A stretch of 64,000 nt of DNA from DAOPXV01 sp964551445 (GTDB lineage Bacteria > Muiribacteriota > UBA9980): contig CAZKCG010000018.1 of the NCBI GenBank assembly GCA_964551445.1, positions 1-64,000 on the forward strand, written 5' to 3'. Each line of letters opens with the position of its first letter. The first letter of the stretch is position 1. Positions 17,542-25,082 of the stretch are shown piece after piece. The translations under genes and the position numbers were made by a program. Under the pieces are notes generated by a model. That model was not told where the DNA came from, made no database searches, and was given only the letters and a program-made list of their open reading frames with translations.

Positions 17542-17772
17542 CTAAATTACTTTCGCGCCTATTTCATCTATAAGGCGTCTCATTCTCAGTGGTATTTTTT
17601 CTTCAAAATTTCTCTGGTCGAATCGGGCGCGACATGACGGGCATGTTACCCAGCCGCCTCTGTTCGCCTGTGGATACCCGACATGGACTTGCTCGCAGGC
17701 GGGGCATTCCCATGTTGTTAGAATTACGGGTTTGCATTTAATCATTTCAGTTGTGAGTGCTATGTGCCTCAT
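17542..17772 (-). CDS. Zinc-ribbon microprotein
   Basis: 76 residues with two CxxC pairs, 'ECPACEQ' and 'TCPSCRARF', about 20 residues apart, forming a four-cysteine zinc ribbon. The rest is basic. The ATG overlaps the TGA of the upstream zinc microprotein (ATGA), so the two are translated together. It sits between portal and scaffold genes. The ribbon suggests nucleic-acid or protein binding during head assembly or transcription control, but no function is known. Confidence 0.7.
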   Translation of the reverse strand: MRHIALTTEMIKCKPVILTTWECPACEQVHVGYPQANRGGWVTCPSCRARFDQRNFEEKIPLRMRRLIDEIGAKVI

Positions 17773-18011
17773 AAAGCCGCCTTCCTTTCCACTATTCCCT
17801 TTGCCGCTTGGAATCCTATACGGTCGAATTTCTTTTTCTCATAAAGACCGTCGCAACCGCAAGGGCAAGCGACTAAGTTATTTTCATCTGGTTTCGGTAT
17901 ATAAAAATTCAGTTTCTTCGAGTACGGACATACCCACGCCCACGCTAAATGAAACTCAAGTTCAATCTTGTCAGACGGCTTTACATCCGGGTCAATTAAA
18001 TCAATAGACAT
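17769..18011 (-). CDS. Zinc-binding microprotein
   Basis: I choose the ATG at 18011, which has GGAGGG 7 nt upstream; a GTG 15 nt earlier lies inside that ribosome site. The protein of 80 residues contains 'WVCPYS' and 'VACPCGCDGLYE', a set of four cysteines able to bind zinc. Its first codons overlap the last 11 nt of the portal gene. It may be a distant relative of the following zinc-ribbon protein. No known family is recognised. Confidence 0.65.
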   Translation of the reverse strand: MSIDLIDPDVKPSDKIELEFHLAWAWVCPYSKKLNFYIPKPDENNLVACPCGCDGLYEKKKFDRIGFQAAKGIVERKAAL

Positions 18012-19803
18012 TTTTATTCCCTCCACTTGCGTTCTGGTCCATTAAGTTCTTCATTACATCGCCCTCGGTCTGGTTCGCTGAGGGCATAGCCGACGGATTT
18101 ACGCCCGTCTGATTCGCGCCGGGTTGCGACATCGGATTAGCACCTTGAGGCGGTTGCTGTATTTGCTGCTGATTCGGTTTTAATAATTCGTCGATATCAA
18201 TTCCGTCGTAATGGCGGCTGACGTATTTAGTTAGGTAAATTTGATTTGCGTTCGGGTTCTGCGCCATGACCGAGTAAAAATTAAGCGCGGATTGTTGTTT
18301 CTGGAAGTAATTATTAACCGCTGTTGAACCGGCTTCGATTTTAATTCTCAAGTCGGCCTGTAACATATCCGGGGTCGCCATGAATCCTTTTAACTGCTGC
18401 ATTTTTATCAACCGCGAAATAGGGTCTAAAACGGGATAGATACCTTCCGTGCCTATCCATTGTTCTGCGGTCATCATGTGTTTGCGGATTAAAAAAAGTT
18501 TGCGGGCTACGTTTTCTGCTATGTTCTCAACGATTCTAAGACGCTCTGTTGCGCGTGACGCTGCGCCCGATGCTGCCATGCTTGCTTGTGTCGCTGTTCC
18601 CTTGCCTGAATTGGCACCGCGCATGAAATCGGCGATTCCAGTGTCTTGATCTATCTCTGCTTTTATCTCCATCAATACTTGGAAGTTTGCAGGGTTGATG
18701 CCCTCGTTGAAAATTGACTTCACTATCTGGTCGAGGGGTAATGAGGTATCGACGGGTATAAGTTCGCAGAACTCGCCCTTCGATATCTTATCTATCTTAG
18801 ACGCGCCGCCCTTGATAGCGTTCTGATTTATAAGGACTTTGTATAATAATTTTCTTGTATGCTCGGATAATCTATTGATAATACGGTTAATTTCAGCGTA
18901 CTGCGTCTCGTGTACGAGGTAATCCGGTTCGCCGTGGAAATATTCGGGAGTCCGATTAAACATTTCAGTTACATATGGCGAGTTTTCCATATATTCAGGA
19001 AAATCGTAGTATCTGATTAATACCTTTCCCTCGGCAATCCAGATTATCTTTCTATTCACTTTGTCGTAAATTTCGTAGTAGAGCAGCTTTTTGACTTTAG
19101 AAGGCGGTATGTTCGGGTAGGCTTGACGGGCGTTGTTATGGGTTTCTGCCCTCAGCGGGTCGCCGCTGTCGCCGTCGTAAATTTCAGTAAGTTCTTTGTT
19201 CGTGATCTGCTGTCTGGCAAGTTCTTTCGCTTTATCGAAATTATGAGTTAAATAGCCTTCGTCCTCAGTGCCTTTGAGTAAGTCGCTGATGTTCATGTAT
19301 TTCTTTTCTAATTCCCATGGGGCATCTTCTTGCGTTACGGCCTCCGGTTCTTGCATATAATTGAGCTGCGATACCCTTGATACGAAAGCACTATCGCCCT
19401 TCATATTAAATGTTTCCGTGAAGTTATAGCCGACTTTCATAATGGTAGGATTGTATATAGCCATGTCCATTGTGGCGTAGAATAGTTTTTTGAAGATGTC
19501 GAGCCTCTCAAAGTCATACTTCAAAGCGGCTTGCGTGAAAATAGCGTCGAAAGTAAACTCGTCGCGCTGTGGCGTAACCATAATCGTCGGGTCGTTCGCG
19601 ACTAACGAAGAAACGAGTGTTTTCACGTTCGCGAAAAACAGAGGTCTTTCTATTACCTCTTTCGTTTTCGAACCGTCGTTCCGATAGAAATGGTTCCGAT
19701 ACGCCTGACGGCATTTCTGCCAACACGGCTTCCAGTAATCCAGAACCTTCTGCCCACGGGCTATTTCGCCTGCCCAAAATTGAACGAGTTTTTCTTCGGT
19801 CAT
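18001..19803 (-). CDS. Portal protein
   Basis: 600 residues, the right size for a podoviral portal. The N-terminus (LVQFWAGEIARGQKVLDYWK) and the 'YRNDGSKTKEVIERPLFFAN' segment, then 'AALKYDFERLDIFKKLFYAT' and 'DGDSGDPL', followed by 'YLVHETQYAEINRIINRLSE' and a late 'SGKGTATQASMAASGAASRA' stretch, reproduce the clip, stem and wing order of portal proteins. The last 70 residues are Gln/Pro/Asn-rich. It lies between large terminase and scaffold genes, the canonical packaging order. It forms the DNA-translocation ring at one capsid vertex. Confidence 0.88.
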   Translation of the reverse strand: MTEEKLVQFWAGEIARGQKVLDYWKPCWQKCRQAYRNHFYRNDGSKTKEVIERPLFFANVKTLVSSLVANDPTIMVTPQRDEFTFDAIFTQAALKYDFERLDIFKKLFYATMDMAIYNPTIMKVGYNFTETFNMKGDSAFVSRVSQLNYMQEPEAVTQEDAPWELEKKYMNISDLLKGTEDEGYLTHNFDKAKELARQQITNKELTEIYDGDSGDPLRAETHNNARQAYPNIPPSKVKKLLYYEIYDKVNRKIIWIAEGKVLIRYYDFPEYMENSPYVTEMFNRTPEYFHGEPDYLVHETQYAEINRIINRLSEHTRKLLYKVLINQNAIKGGASKIDKISKGEFCELIPVDTSLPLDQIVKSIFNEGINPANFQVLMEIKAEIDQDTGIADFMRGANSGKGTATQASMAASGAASRATERLRIVENIAENVARKLFLIRKHMMTAEQWIGTEGIYPVLDPISRLIKMQQLKGFMATPDMLQADLRIKIEAGSTAVNNYFQKQQSALNFYSVMAQNPNANQIYLTKYVSRHYDGIDIDELLKPNQQQIQQPPQGANPMSQPGANQTGVNPSAMPSANQTEGDVMKNLMDQNASGGNKNVY

Positions 19804-19819
19804 TTTATTTCTACCTCGC

Positions 19820-20038
19820 TTACTCGGTTGCCATTTTCGCCATTATGCTGTCGCGTAAATTGTTTTTCTTGGGCGTCGGTTCCGTGGTTTCTGTTTCAGT
19901 AGCCATGAAATCAGCTACCGGTGCGGAGTATCCGCACTTAGGGCAGTTACATGTTTCAGTCGCATCGGTCGCTGTGTCGTCTGTCGCTCCCTCGTCCGGT
20001 GCCTGAAAATCAGCGTTTTTCATTTTAAAATCAGTCAT
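19820..20038 (-). CDS. Rubredoxin-like zinc-ribbon microprotein
   Basis: 72 residues from the ATG at 20038, which has GGAG 9 nt upstream; a TTG nine bases earlier is less likely. 'CNCPKCGYSAPVADF' is a CxCxxC knuckle typical of rubredoxin-like ribbons. Two more cysteines are not evident, so metal binding may need a dimer. The flanks are acidic and Thr-rich. The start overlaps the terminase stop by 8 nt. It lies exactly between terminase and portal, which suggests a packaging accessory, but this is inference. Confidence 0.6.
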   Translation of the reverse strand: MTDFKMKNADFQAPDEGATDDTATDATETCNCPKCGYSAPVADFMATETETTEPTPKKNNLRDSIMAKMATE

Positions 20039-21557
20039 TACTATCAACTCCTGTTTTTGTTATGTCGAATATTCTTTCATGCGTGTTCGCTACGGCGATT
20101 GTGTCGAACCCTTCCGACGCCCGGAACTCGTCATCCTCGTCAAATGTTATGCGCCGAGGTACGCCCTTCTTAATAGGTTCCGGGTCTTCGTGTGCGACGT
20201 AATCCCATAACTGCGCGGCTAATGCGTCGCTAAATATGCAGTCGTCGTTGAACTCGTCTAAGTGGTCGTAACGCTTCTTCTTTGGAATGAACTGGAACGC
20301 GCCCCATTCCTGAACGCTAATCTCCGATTTAATCCATAGCTTTCTTTGCTGTATTAATAATCTCGCTTTGTTTAATAATTCATCTCTGCTCTTGCCCGTT
20401 TCTTGATAGCCATAGACTGTTTTGAAATCCCATGTATTTTGATTTATTTGGAGTGGTACTTTGTAATATGAATATTGCTGCTCTAAGCATTGCTTCAACG
20501 CGATTCCTACGCCGTTCATCTCGACCATGTACCATGCGTCGTTGTACTTTCTGCCTAATTGGTATATGATTCGCGCTGATTCTGGCACCGATATGAAGTT
20601 ACTGCGATATCTCAAGACCTCGACCAGACTCTTACCGGCCTTGTATATGGTCGCTACCGTGAAGTCGCGGCCTATGCCCGTCGCTATATCCATCCCTATC
20701 ACATAACGCTCGCCTTCCCGTGGCTCGTCGAATATAGTTATTGGCCCGTTCTCGTCCGGGGTCATTACATCGCCGATCAGCGAATAAGTGCCTATTGGCG
20801 TTCCTATCCAGTCATTGAGAAATTGCAAATCCTCGCTGTTGAGGAACTTCAAACCCGATATATCAATGAACTCGCCATCAAGACGCATTTTGATTTCTTT
20901 TTCATCCGTGTAGGCGTTTCGAAATTCTTTTACTTCTTCTTCATCAAGCGACTCGTTAGCCGCTGTCGGCATCGTTATGTGAAAGTGAGTACGACTAAAG
21001 TTATAAATCCATGTCATACCGAGTAACGGGGTCATTGTAGTTATGATCTGGCCCTTTGTATCGACTGTACGCGCCATACATTCTTTGTAAACGCAGAACG
21101 GGTGTTCCTCGTCTAAAAAAATCAGGTCCACCGATGCCGATTGATACTTGAGACGCCCTGAATCCGCGCTCTTAAAATAGCCTTTTATCTCTATTTTGGT
21201 ATGGGGGTTGTATATTCTGAATTCGTTTCGATATTGCTGTACTTTCAACCACGCCGCCGGGATTGTTTTCTCAAGCGTCGGGATAATCGTCTGCTTTATC
21301 ATTTGGTAATCAAGGCAGCTTACCCATACGATATATGAAGTTTTCAAAGGGTTGTTTCTTATCTTGTATTTGCCCTCGGCTAAGAGTGCCAATATATAGC
21401 CGATCATGAATGTCTTGCCGCTACGGTTCCCGCCGAATATGAATTTCTTACCCGATGCGTGTTTAATCGCTTGAAGTTGGTACGGGTTCGGCTGGATGTA
21501 CGGGTACTGGCTCGGACCCAACTCGGTGGATAATTGATAAAATATCGTTTTCGGCAT
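20031..21557 (-). CDS. terL: Terminase large subunit (ATPase-nuclease)
   Basis: 508 residues. Walker A GGNRSGKT at residues 42-49 and Walker B VDLIFLDEE at 143-151 define the packaging ATPase. The C-terminal nuclease begins near residue 290 with 'YVIGMDIATGIGRDFTVATI', whose first Asp is a metal ligand, and ends with 'DDCIFSDALAAQLWDYV', containing the late acidic residues of the RNase-H fold. It cuts and pumps DNA through the portal encoded two genes downstream. Its 5' end overlaps the upstream small-terminase candidate by 95 nt in another frame. Length and motif order are complete. Confidence 0.93.
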   Translation of the reverse strand: MPKTIFYQLSTELGPSQYPYIQPNPYQLQAIKHASGKKFIFGGNRSGKTFMIGYILALLAEGKYKIRNNPLKTSYIVWVSCLDYQMIKQTIIPTLEKTIPAAWLKVQQYRNEFRIYNPHTKIEIKGYFKSADSGRLKYQSASVDLIFLDEEHPFCVYKECMARTVDTKGQIITTMTPLLGMTWIYNFSRTHFHITMPTAANESLDEEEVKEFRNAYTDEKEIKMRLDGEFIDISGLKFLNSEDLQFLNDWIGTPIGTYSLIGDVMTPDENGPITIFDEPREGERYVIGMDIATGIGRDFTVATIYKAGKSLVEVLRYRSNFISVPESARIIYQLGRKYNDAWYMVEMNGVGIALKQCLEQQYSYYKVPLQINQNTWDFKTVYGYQETGKSRDELLNKARLLIQQRKLWIKSEISVQEWGAFQFIPKKKRYDHLDEFNDDCIFSDALAAQLWDYVAHEDPEPIKKGVPRRITFDEDDEFRASEGFDTIAVANTHERIFDITKTGVDSND

Positions 21558-22077
21558 TTGCTACTCTCACGCGGCTTTCCTGTTCTTCTGTTATTTTAGT
21601 TTTAATAAACTCTAACTCGACGCCCTTAAACTTCGGGAGCATTTCAACGATGTCTTGCGCTCTTACGAGGCCACGAATAATTCTTATCTTCTCGTCCAGT
21701 GGTACGTCATCCGCGCCGATGTCTTTATCTTTCACCATCTCATATAAGGCCTTGGCCGCGTTGATTTTTGGAAGATCGCAGTGCTTGGCCCCCGTAGCAT
21801 AGTCGTAAATTAATTTCTGTATCGCTTCCGGGGTCATTGCGGGACTAGCGAGTGGGTCGGCTGCTTCCTTTTTCTTTGTTTCTTCCTGACGATCTACCGC
21901 TAACGCTATTTGACGCGCCTGATGCTCCGTTATTTTGAGTTCCTTCATCAGCCGTTCGCGGGTCCAACCGGCGCGGGCTGCTATCAGGGCTTGGTGATAT
22001 TTCTCCTTGCCCATGTTCCTGATGGCGCGTTTCTCGTTCTCGTTCGCCGATATCTTTTCTATGTCTTTCTTCCGCAT
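21463..22077 (-). CDS. Putative terminase small subunit
   Basis: 204 residues. 'ALIAARAGWTRERLMKELKI' followed by 'TEHQARQIALAVDRQ' reads as a helix-turn-helix, and a later 'IQKLIYDYATGAKHCDLPKI' helical part could drive ring assembly. It directly precedes the large terminase and overlaps its start by 95 nt. A GAGG site lies 7 nt before the ATG. Its own 5' end overlaps the upstream gene by 233 nt. DNA binding plus position point to the small terminase, which recognises the packaging site; no family signature was recognised, so the role remains likely rather than certain. Confidence 0.6.
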   Translation of the reverse strand: MRKKDIEKISANENEKRAIRNMGKEKYHQALIAARAGWTRERLMKELKITEHQARQIALAVDRQEETKKKEAADPLASPAMTPEAIQKLIYDYATGAKHCDLPKINAAKALYEMVKDKDIGADDVPLDEKIRIIRGLVRAQDIVEMLPKFKGVELEFIKTKITEEQESRVRVANAENDILSIIHRVGSEPVPVHPAEPVPTSSD

Positions 22078-22309
22078 CTTGTATCCTCGTTATGTCCTCT
22101 GCATGTTTCAGTAGAGCGTCTTTTTGGTCTTCGCCGAGTGTTTCGAAGCTGATCTTTGATCTCGTATCCAGAAACTTCGAACGCACTCTTTCGAGCGTTG
22201 TGGTTCCGTCAGGATTCGCCTTTGAGTTCTTCGATAAGTACCTCAGTTGATTCGATAGCAGGTCGTGTATCTTGTGTGCTATGGCTGTTATTGCTTCATT
22301 TCTTGTCAT
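21845..22309 (-). CDS. Hypothetical protein with long overlap into the small-terminase gene
   Basis: I start at the ATG at 22309 (MTRNEAITAIAHKIHDLLSN); the upstream GTG has no better ribosome site. The 154-residue product has a plausible helical first half, but the last 75 residues, which overlap the next gene out of frame, are low-complexity Ser/Arg/Gly/Glu. The start overlaps the stop of the upstream zinc protein by 14 nt. Either both frames are used, or the true product ends through a frameshift into the next gene. The first half looks real; the tail is uncertain. Confidence 0.5.
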   Translation of the reverse strand: MTRNEAITAIAHKIHDLLSNQLRYLSKNSKANPDGTTTLERVRSKFLDTRSKISFETLGEDQKDALLKHAEDITRIQDAEERHRKDIGERERETRHQEHGQGEISPSPDSSPRRLDPRTADEGTQNNGASGASNSVSGRSSGRNKEKGSSRPTR

Positions 22310-22439
22310 TCGACGCCTCACATTTCACATGGGATTTGCCTCGGAGGTTGTTTTTATGAACGCTCTGGCCTTCCTTTATTTGCTCGCCGCATCGTTGACA
22401 GATGGGACGCTTTGTGTCTGTGTTAAGGCTTATCCTCAT
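22296..22439 (-). CDS. Zinc-finger microprotein
   Basis: 47 residues from the ATG at 22439, preceded by AGAGGA. A longer form with a TTG start at 22538 is possible but lacks a ribosome site. 'PICQRCGEQIKEGQSVHKN' followed by 'SHVKC' gives a C-x2-C...H-x2-C arrangement for one zinc ion, similar to PARP- or treble-clef-type fingers. It is the first gene of the late leftward operon. Four of the first eight genes in this operon encode small zinc proteins. Confidence 0.6.
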   Translation of the reverse strand: MRISLNTDTKRPICQRCGEQIKEGQSVHKNNLRGKSHVKCEASNDKK

Positions 22440-22860
22440 GTTGCTTTTCCTCTTTGGCTTCGTCACCCGATTATTGTATTTTTGTTTTATTCGCGCATAG
22501 ACCTTGGGGGCGTTGGGCTTTGGGGATATTATTTTCAAATCATTTCACCCAAATGTTTTGGGCTTTTTGTCGGTTGAAGTGGATGTTCGCGGGGTCGATT
22601 CTTTCGGGGATGATACCCTGCCCGATGCCTCCAAAATCCCTGTTTTTATGCCCCCGGAACCTGCATCACCGCGTCCGATAATAGACAATATGTAAACCTG
22701 ATATAATCAACAAAAGTCTTTATTCACGGCACTTTTAACGATTTTTACTAAAAAGTATATTCCAATTTTCTCTTTAAAAAAATATTTTAAACGGTTTTAT
22801 GCGGGTTTTGGGCGGTGGTCAGCGGGGCGGTGATCGTGGGTTCGGATGCCTGTTTTTAGT

Positions 22861-22877
22861 TGTCTCAATTTGAGACA
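22861..22877. promoter_or_regulatory. Perfect inverted repeat, operator or enhancer site
   Basis: TGTCTCAA-T-TTGAGACA has 8-bp perfect arms around one central base. This is the size and symmetry of a dimeric regulator site. It lies about 430 bp upstream of the sigma54-like promoter and about 420 bp upstream of the leftward operon. Confidence 0.6.
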
Positions 22878-23145
22878 CGGGCCGATATTAGTGAGGATAG
22901 AACCGTATTTTTTTTATTGAACGGTATAATGTCGCGAAAACGCAACACCTGTCATCATTGACCATCCCATATATCAATAAACATAATTGTTTTACATTTC
23001 ATCTATATCGTTCGGTATATATACATATTATACTATTATAAATGCGCCGTGGCTGTAATAACATTCTGAATCCTGAATGTTTTTACGATAGGCGGCATTG
23101 GGTCCGTGGCGGGTGACGTTGTTGCGTTCCGTCGATCTGTTTAAC

Positions 23146-23156
23146 AAGTGGACAAA
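23146..23156 (+). promoter_or_regulatory. GTGGACA box 1
   Basis: AAGTGGACAAA; one of four matching boxes in the prophage control regions. Box 2 begins 42 bp further on in the same orientation, which is four helical turns, so both would face the same side of the DNA. Confidence 0.5.
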
Positions 23157-23187
23157 CTGATACAAAAGCGTACAGAGGTTGTCTAAT

Positions 23188-23198
23188 AAGTGGACATT
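23188..23198 (+). promoter_or_regulatory. GTGGACA box 2
   Basis: AAGTGGACATT, same orientation as box 1. A partial copy (CGGACAAAA) follows at 23,201-23,209. Confidence 0.45.
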
Positions 23199-23280
23199 TA
23201 CGGACAAAAGTTGACTAATTAATACACACGGCTAAAACAAGCATATTGCTTAAATGCCTGTCAATAGCCTGTTGTCTTGT

Positions 23281-23291
23281 TTTGTCCACTT
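23281..23291 (-). promoter_or_regulatory. GTGGACA box 3 (inverted)
   Basis: TTTGTCCACTT is the exact reverse complement of box 1. It lies directly upstream of the putative promoter of the rightward operon, at the position where an activator or repressor would contact RNA polymerase. Confidence 0.5.
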
Positions 23292-23292
23292 T

Positions 23293-23308
23293 CGGCATGG
23301 TATTTGCA
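23293..23308 (+). promoter_or_regulatory. Sigma54-like promoter of the rightward early operon
   Basis: CGGCATGGTATTTGCA matches the -24/-12 consensus TGGCAC-N5-TTGCA at 9 of 11 defined positions and has the required GG-N10-GC spacing. A TATAAT at 23,311-23,316 overlaps downstream but has no -35 partner at 16-18 bp, so a sigma70 promoter dependent on an activator at box 3 is the alternative. The first gene begins at 23,361 behind a GGAGGC site. Confidence 0.45.
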
Positions 23309-23360
23309 TCTATAATTTGCGGAAGTTTAAAATTACCGGCGGGTTTACGCGGAGGCTACC

Positions 23361-23789
23361 ATGATAATAAACACGATCTCGGGATATCGCATAACAATCA
23401 AGGATACGGAAATCAATAACGCAATCAACTCGATAAAGAGCCGTATGGAAGGCGGTTCGGCGATGGTAAAAGCAACTTATACAGATGCAGCAGGTAAACA
23501 GCACATATTGACAGCGAAATATTACAGCGAAGCCAGGTACCGCAATAACTACTATAACAACTACGGACAGCGTACATGGTGCGGTCAAACTCCGATAGAA
23601 GGAACCGAACATATTGCGGGTCACGTTCGCACGAATCGTGAAACATCTTCCTCGATATACGATACACCCGCTGGCCTTCGTGCGTTGGATATTGCGAGTG
23701 CCGACAAATTATCAGAACGTCAAATCGTTATGGGCGAGATCGCGAAAGTAATATGGGAAGCCAAGAAAAGGCAAGTTGAAAATTTATAA
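23361..23789 (+). CDS. Hypothetical early phage protein
   Basis: 142 residues of unknown family. The sequence begins MIINTISGYRITIKDTEINN and contains a beta-like first half, a Tyr/Asn/Arg-rich middle (YYSEARYRNNYYNNYGQRTW) and a helical end rich in Lys and Glu. No signal peptide. It is the first gene after the control region, with a GGAGGC ribosome site, and is followed 15 nt later by the LPD29 protein gene. First genes of phage early operons often encode host-takeover or regulatory proteins; nothing in the sequence identifies a function. Confidence 0.65.
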   Translation: MIINTISGYRITIKDTEINNAINSIKSRMEGGSAMVKATYTDAAGKQHILTAKYYSEARYRNNYYNNYGQRTWCGQTPIEGTEHIAGHVRTNRETSSSIYDTPAGLRALDIASADKLSERQIVMGEIAKVIWEAKKRQVENL

Positions 23790-23803
23790 GGAGAGTGGAT
23801 ATT

Positions 23804-24640
23804 ATGATGAACACAAATTACACCAGAGGCGACCAGTACAAAGGACTAATCACAGTAGGGCAGCGCGTTCATTGTATCTTATACGGCGGTCAAGACGGCA
23901 TAGTCTATGAAATCACAGGCGAACAGTCGCCGAATACCTGCAAGACGCTCGGCGGGTTCATCTCCTACGGCGGACGGGCTACTTTCTCAATAGTATTTGA
24001 CGCTCACAGGTCAGTTACACCAGAAAGCATCGTGCGCGGCGTTCAGTGGTATATCTATGACTCCATAGCCACATCGGACGAGATCACAGCAGCCCGAAAA
24101 AACTGCAATGATAAGATAGCGGAACAAAAGAGAATTGACGACGAGAAAGCTGCGGCCCGCCTGAAAGAGCGGAACGAGCTACCTTCGAAGTATCCATATC
24201 TTATCATTCAGCAGCCCACCGGGAACCTTTGCGGCGCGGTTCTCGCTGCGAAGAACATCAGGATAGAACTTAAAAGGTCTTTCCCGAAAATCAAATTCAC
24301 CGTGAAGTCAGAGAGGTACAGCGGCGGTAATAGTGTTCGCGTTGGCTGGAACGATGGTCCGACAGTAAAACAGATAAAAGATATCATAAGTAAGTATGAA
24401 GAAGGCAGTTTCAATGGGATGGAGGATATCTACGAGTACAACGCCAGCGAGTTCAATACAGTGTTCGGCGGCACAAAATATCTTTTCGCTGACCGTACAG
24501 AAAGCCCCGAGCTTATCGCCCGCGCCGCTAAAAGCATCGGCATCAATCTCACGCCTGACCATTTCGACGCTTACGGCTGCATCCGAGATCACGATATCAG
24601 AACAGAGGTCCGCCGCGCCTCATATGTAATGGAGGCTTGA
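23804..24640 (+). CDS. LPD29-domain protein (polyvalent-protein family)
   Basis: 278 residues from the ATG at 23804; a GTG nine bases upstream is also in frame. Residues about 145-235 carry the pattern 'AAKNIRIELKRSFPKIKF', 'SGGNSVRVGWNDGPT', 'GSFNGMEDIYEY', which I recognise as the large polyvalent protein-associated domain 29 found in plasmid and phage polyvalent proteins. Residues 1-85 are a beta-rich domain of unknown type and a charged helix links the two. LPD domains are thought to act against host defences or prepare the incoming DNA. Here the domain stands alone in an early operon rather than in a giant polyprotein. Confidence 0.7.
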   Translation: MMNTNYTRGDQYKGLITVGQRVHCILYGGQDGIVYEITGEQSPNTCKTLGGFISYGGRATFSIVFDAHRSVTPESIVRGVQWYIYDSIATSDEITAARKNCNDKIAEQKRIDDEKAAARLKERNELPSKYPYLIIQQPTGNLCGAVLAAKNIRIELKRSFPKIKFTVKSERYSGGNSVRVGWNDGPTVKQIKDIISKYEEGSFNGMEDIYEYNASEFNTVFGGTKYLFADRTESPELIARAAKSIGINLTPDHFDAYGCIRDHDIRTEVRRASYVMEA

Positions 24641-24641
24641 C

Positions 24642-24671
24642 TTGACAAACGTGGACAAATCAGTATATAAT
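24642..24671 (+). promoter_or_regulatory. Sigma70 promoter with GTGGACA box 4 in the spacer
   Basis: TTGACA (24,642-24,647) and TATAAT (24,666-24,671) are both consensus, with an 18-bp spacer. ACGTGGACAAA (24,649-24,659) fills most of the spacer, so a protein bound there would block the promoter. It drives the HTH gene at 24,686. Confidence 0.75.
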
Positions 24672-24685
24672 AAGGGGGAAGTCTT

Positions 24686-24886
24686 ATGATCGGAGTTAAA
24701 CTAATGATCTACAAATTAAAAGAAGCTGCGAAAATCCTCAGAGTGTCAGAAAAGACAATCAAACGCTGGGCGGAAGCCGGGAAGATAAATATCATCCGTA
24801 CACCGGGGAATCATATTATGATAGCCGCCGATGAAATTCAGAAGATTACCGGCGAGGTTCCGAAGATGGAACCGGAAAACGAATAA
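24686..24886 (+). CDS. MerR/excisionase-type helix-turn-helix protein
   Basis: 66 residues. 'YKLKEAAKILRVSEKTIKRW' is a MerR-type winged helix-turn-helix of the excisionase (HTH_17) family, followed by a short wing 'IRTPGNHIMIAADEIQKI'. An AGGGGGAAG ribosome site precedes the ATG. It has its own strong promoter carrying a GTGGACA box and its own strong terminator, a design typical of a small self-controlled regulator. It could be an excisionase controlling prophage exit or a transcriptional switch; it is the best candidate for the protein that reads the GTGGACA boxes, which is inference. Confidence 0.8.
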   Translation: MIGVKLMIYKLKEAAKILRVSEKTIKRWAEAGKINIIRTPGNHIMIAADEIQKITGEVPKMEPENE

Positions 24887-24906
24887 CAACCTAATAACCT
24901 CAAGCC

Positions 24907-24943
24907 AAAACAACCCCTGACCGAAAGGCCGGGGGTTGTTTGT
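24907..24943 (+). terminator. Rho-independent terminator after HTH gene
   Basis: CAACCCC and GGGGTTG pair around an inner CC/GG stem, and the right arm continues into TTTGTTT. It isolates the HTH gene from the downstream cassette. Confidence 0.8.
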
Positions 24944-25019
24944 TTCGGGGGGTATCCAGACAAGGGCGAGGGCATCGACGGGGGTTCCTACGCGCTCCTG
25001 TGCGTTATTTTTATAGAGT

Positions 25020-25048
25020 TTGACAGCGAATTGTTTTTATGATATATT
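25020..25048 (+). promoter_or_regulatory. Sigma70 promoter of the AT-rich cassette
   Basis: TTGACA (25,020-25,025), 17-bp spacer, TATATT (25,043-25,048). It lies 35 bp upstream of the first microprotein gene. Confidence 0.75.
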
Positions 25049-25082
25049 AAATCAGCGATTTAAGATATAAGGAGACAATAAC

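Larger units (their letters stand above)
22540..23360. promoter_or_regulatory. 820-bp divergent control region of the prophage
   Basis: No convincing gene is present. The region separates the leftward late operon from a rightward early operon. It holds a perfect 17-bp palindrome (22,861-22,877), three copies of an AAGTGGACAAA box, a sigma54-like promoter at 23,294-23,307, a GC-rich segment (about 22,798-22,850) and an AT-rich segment (22,960-23,045). I did not find a convincing leftward sigma70 promoter, so late transcription may need an activator. Confidence 0.6.

Noticed and set aside
22454..22695. Plus-strand open frames in the prophage control region
   Set aside because: They run opposite the zinc-finger gene's upstream region, lack ribosome sites and have unusual Pro/Trp/Phe-rich content.
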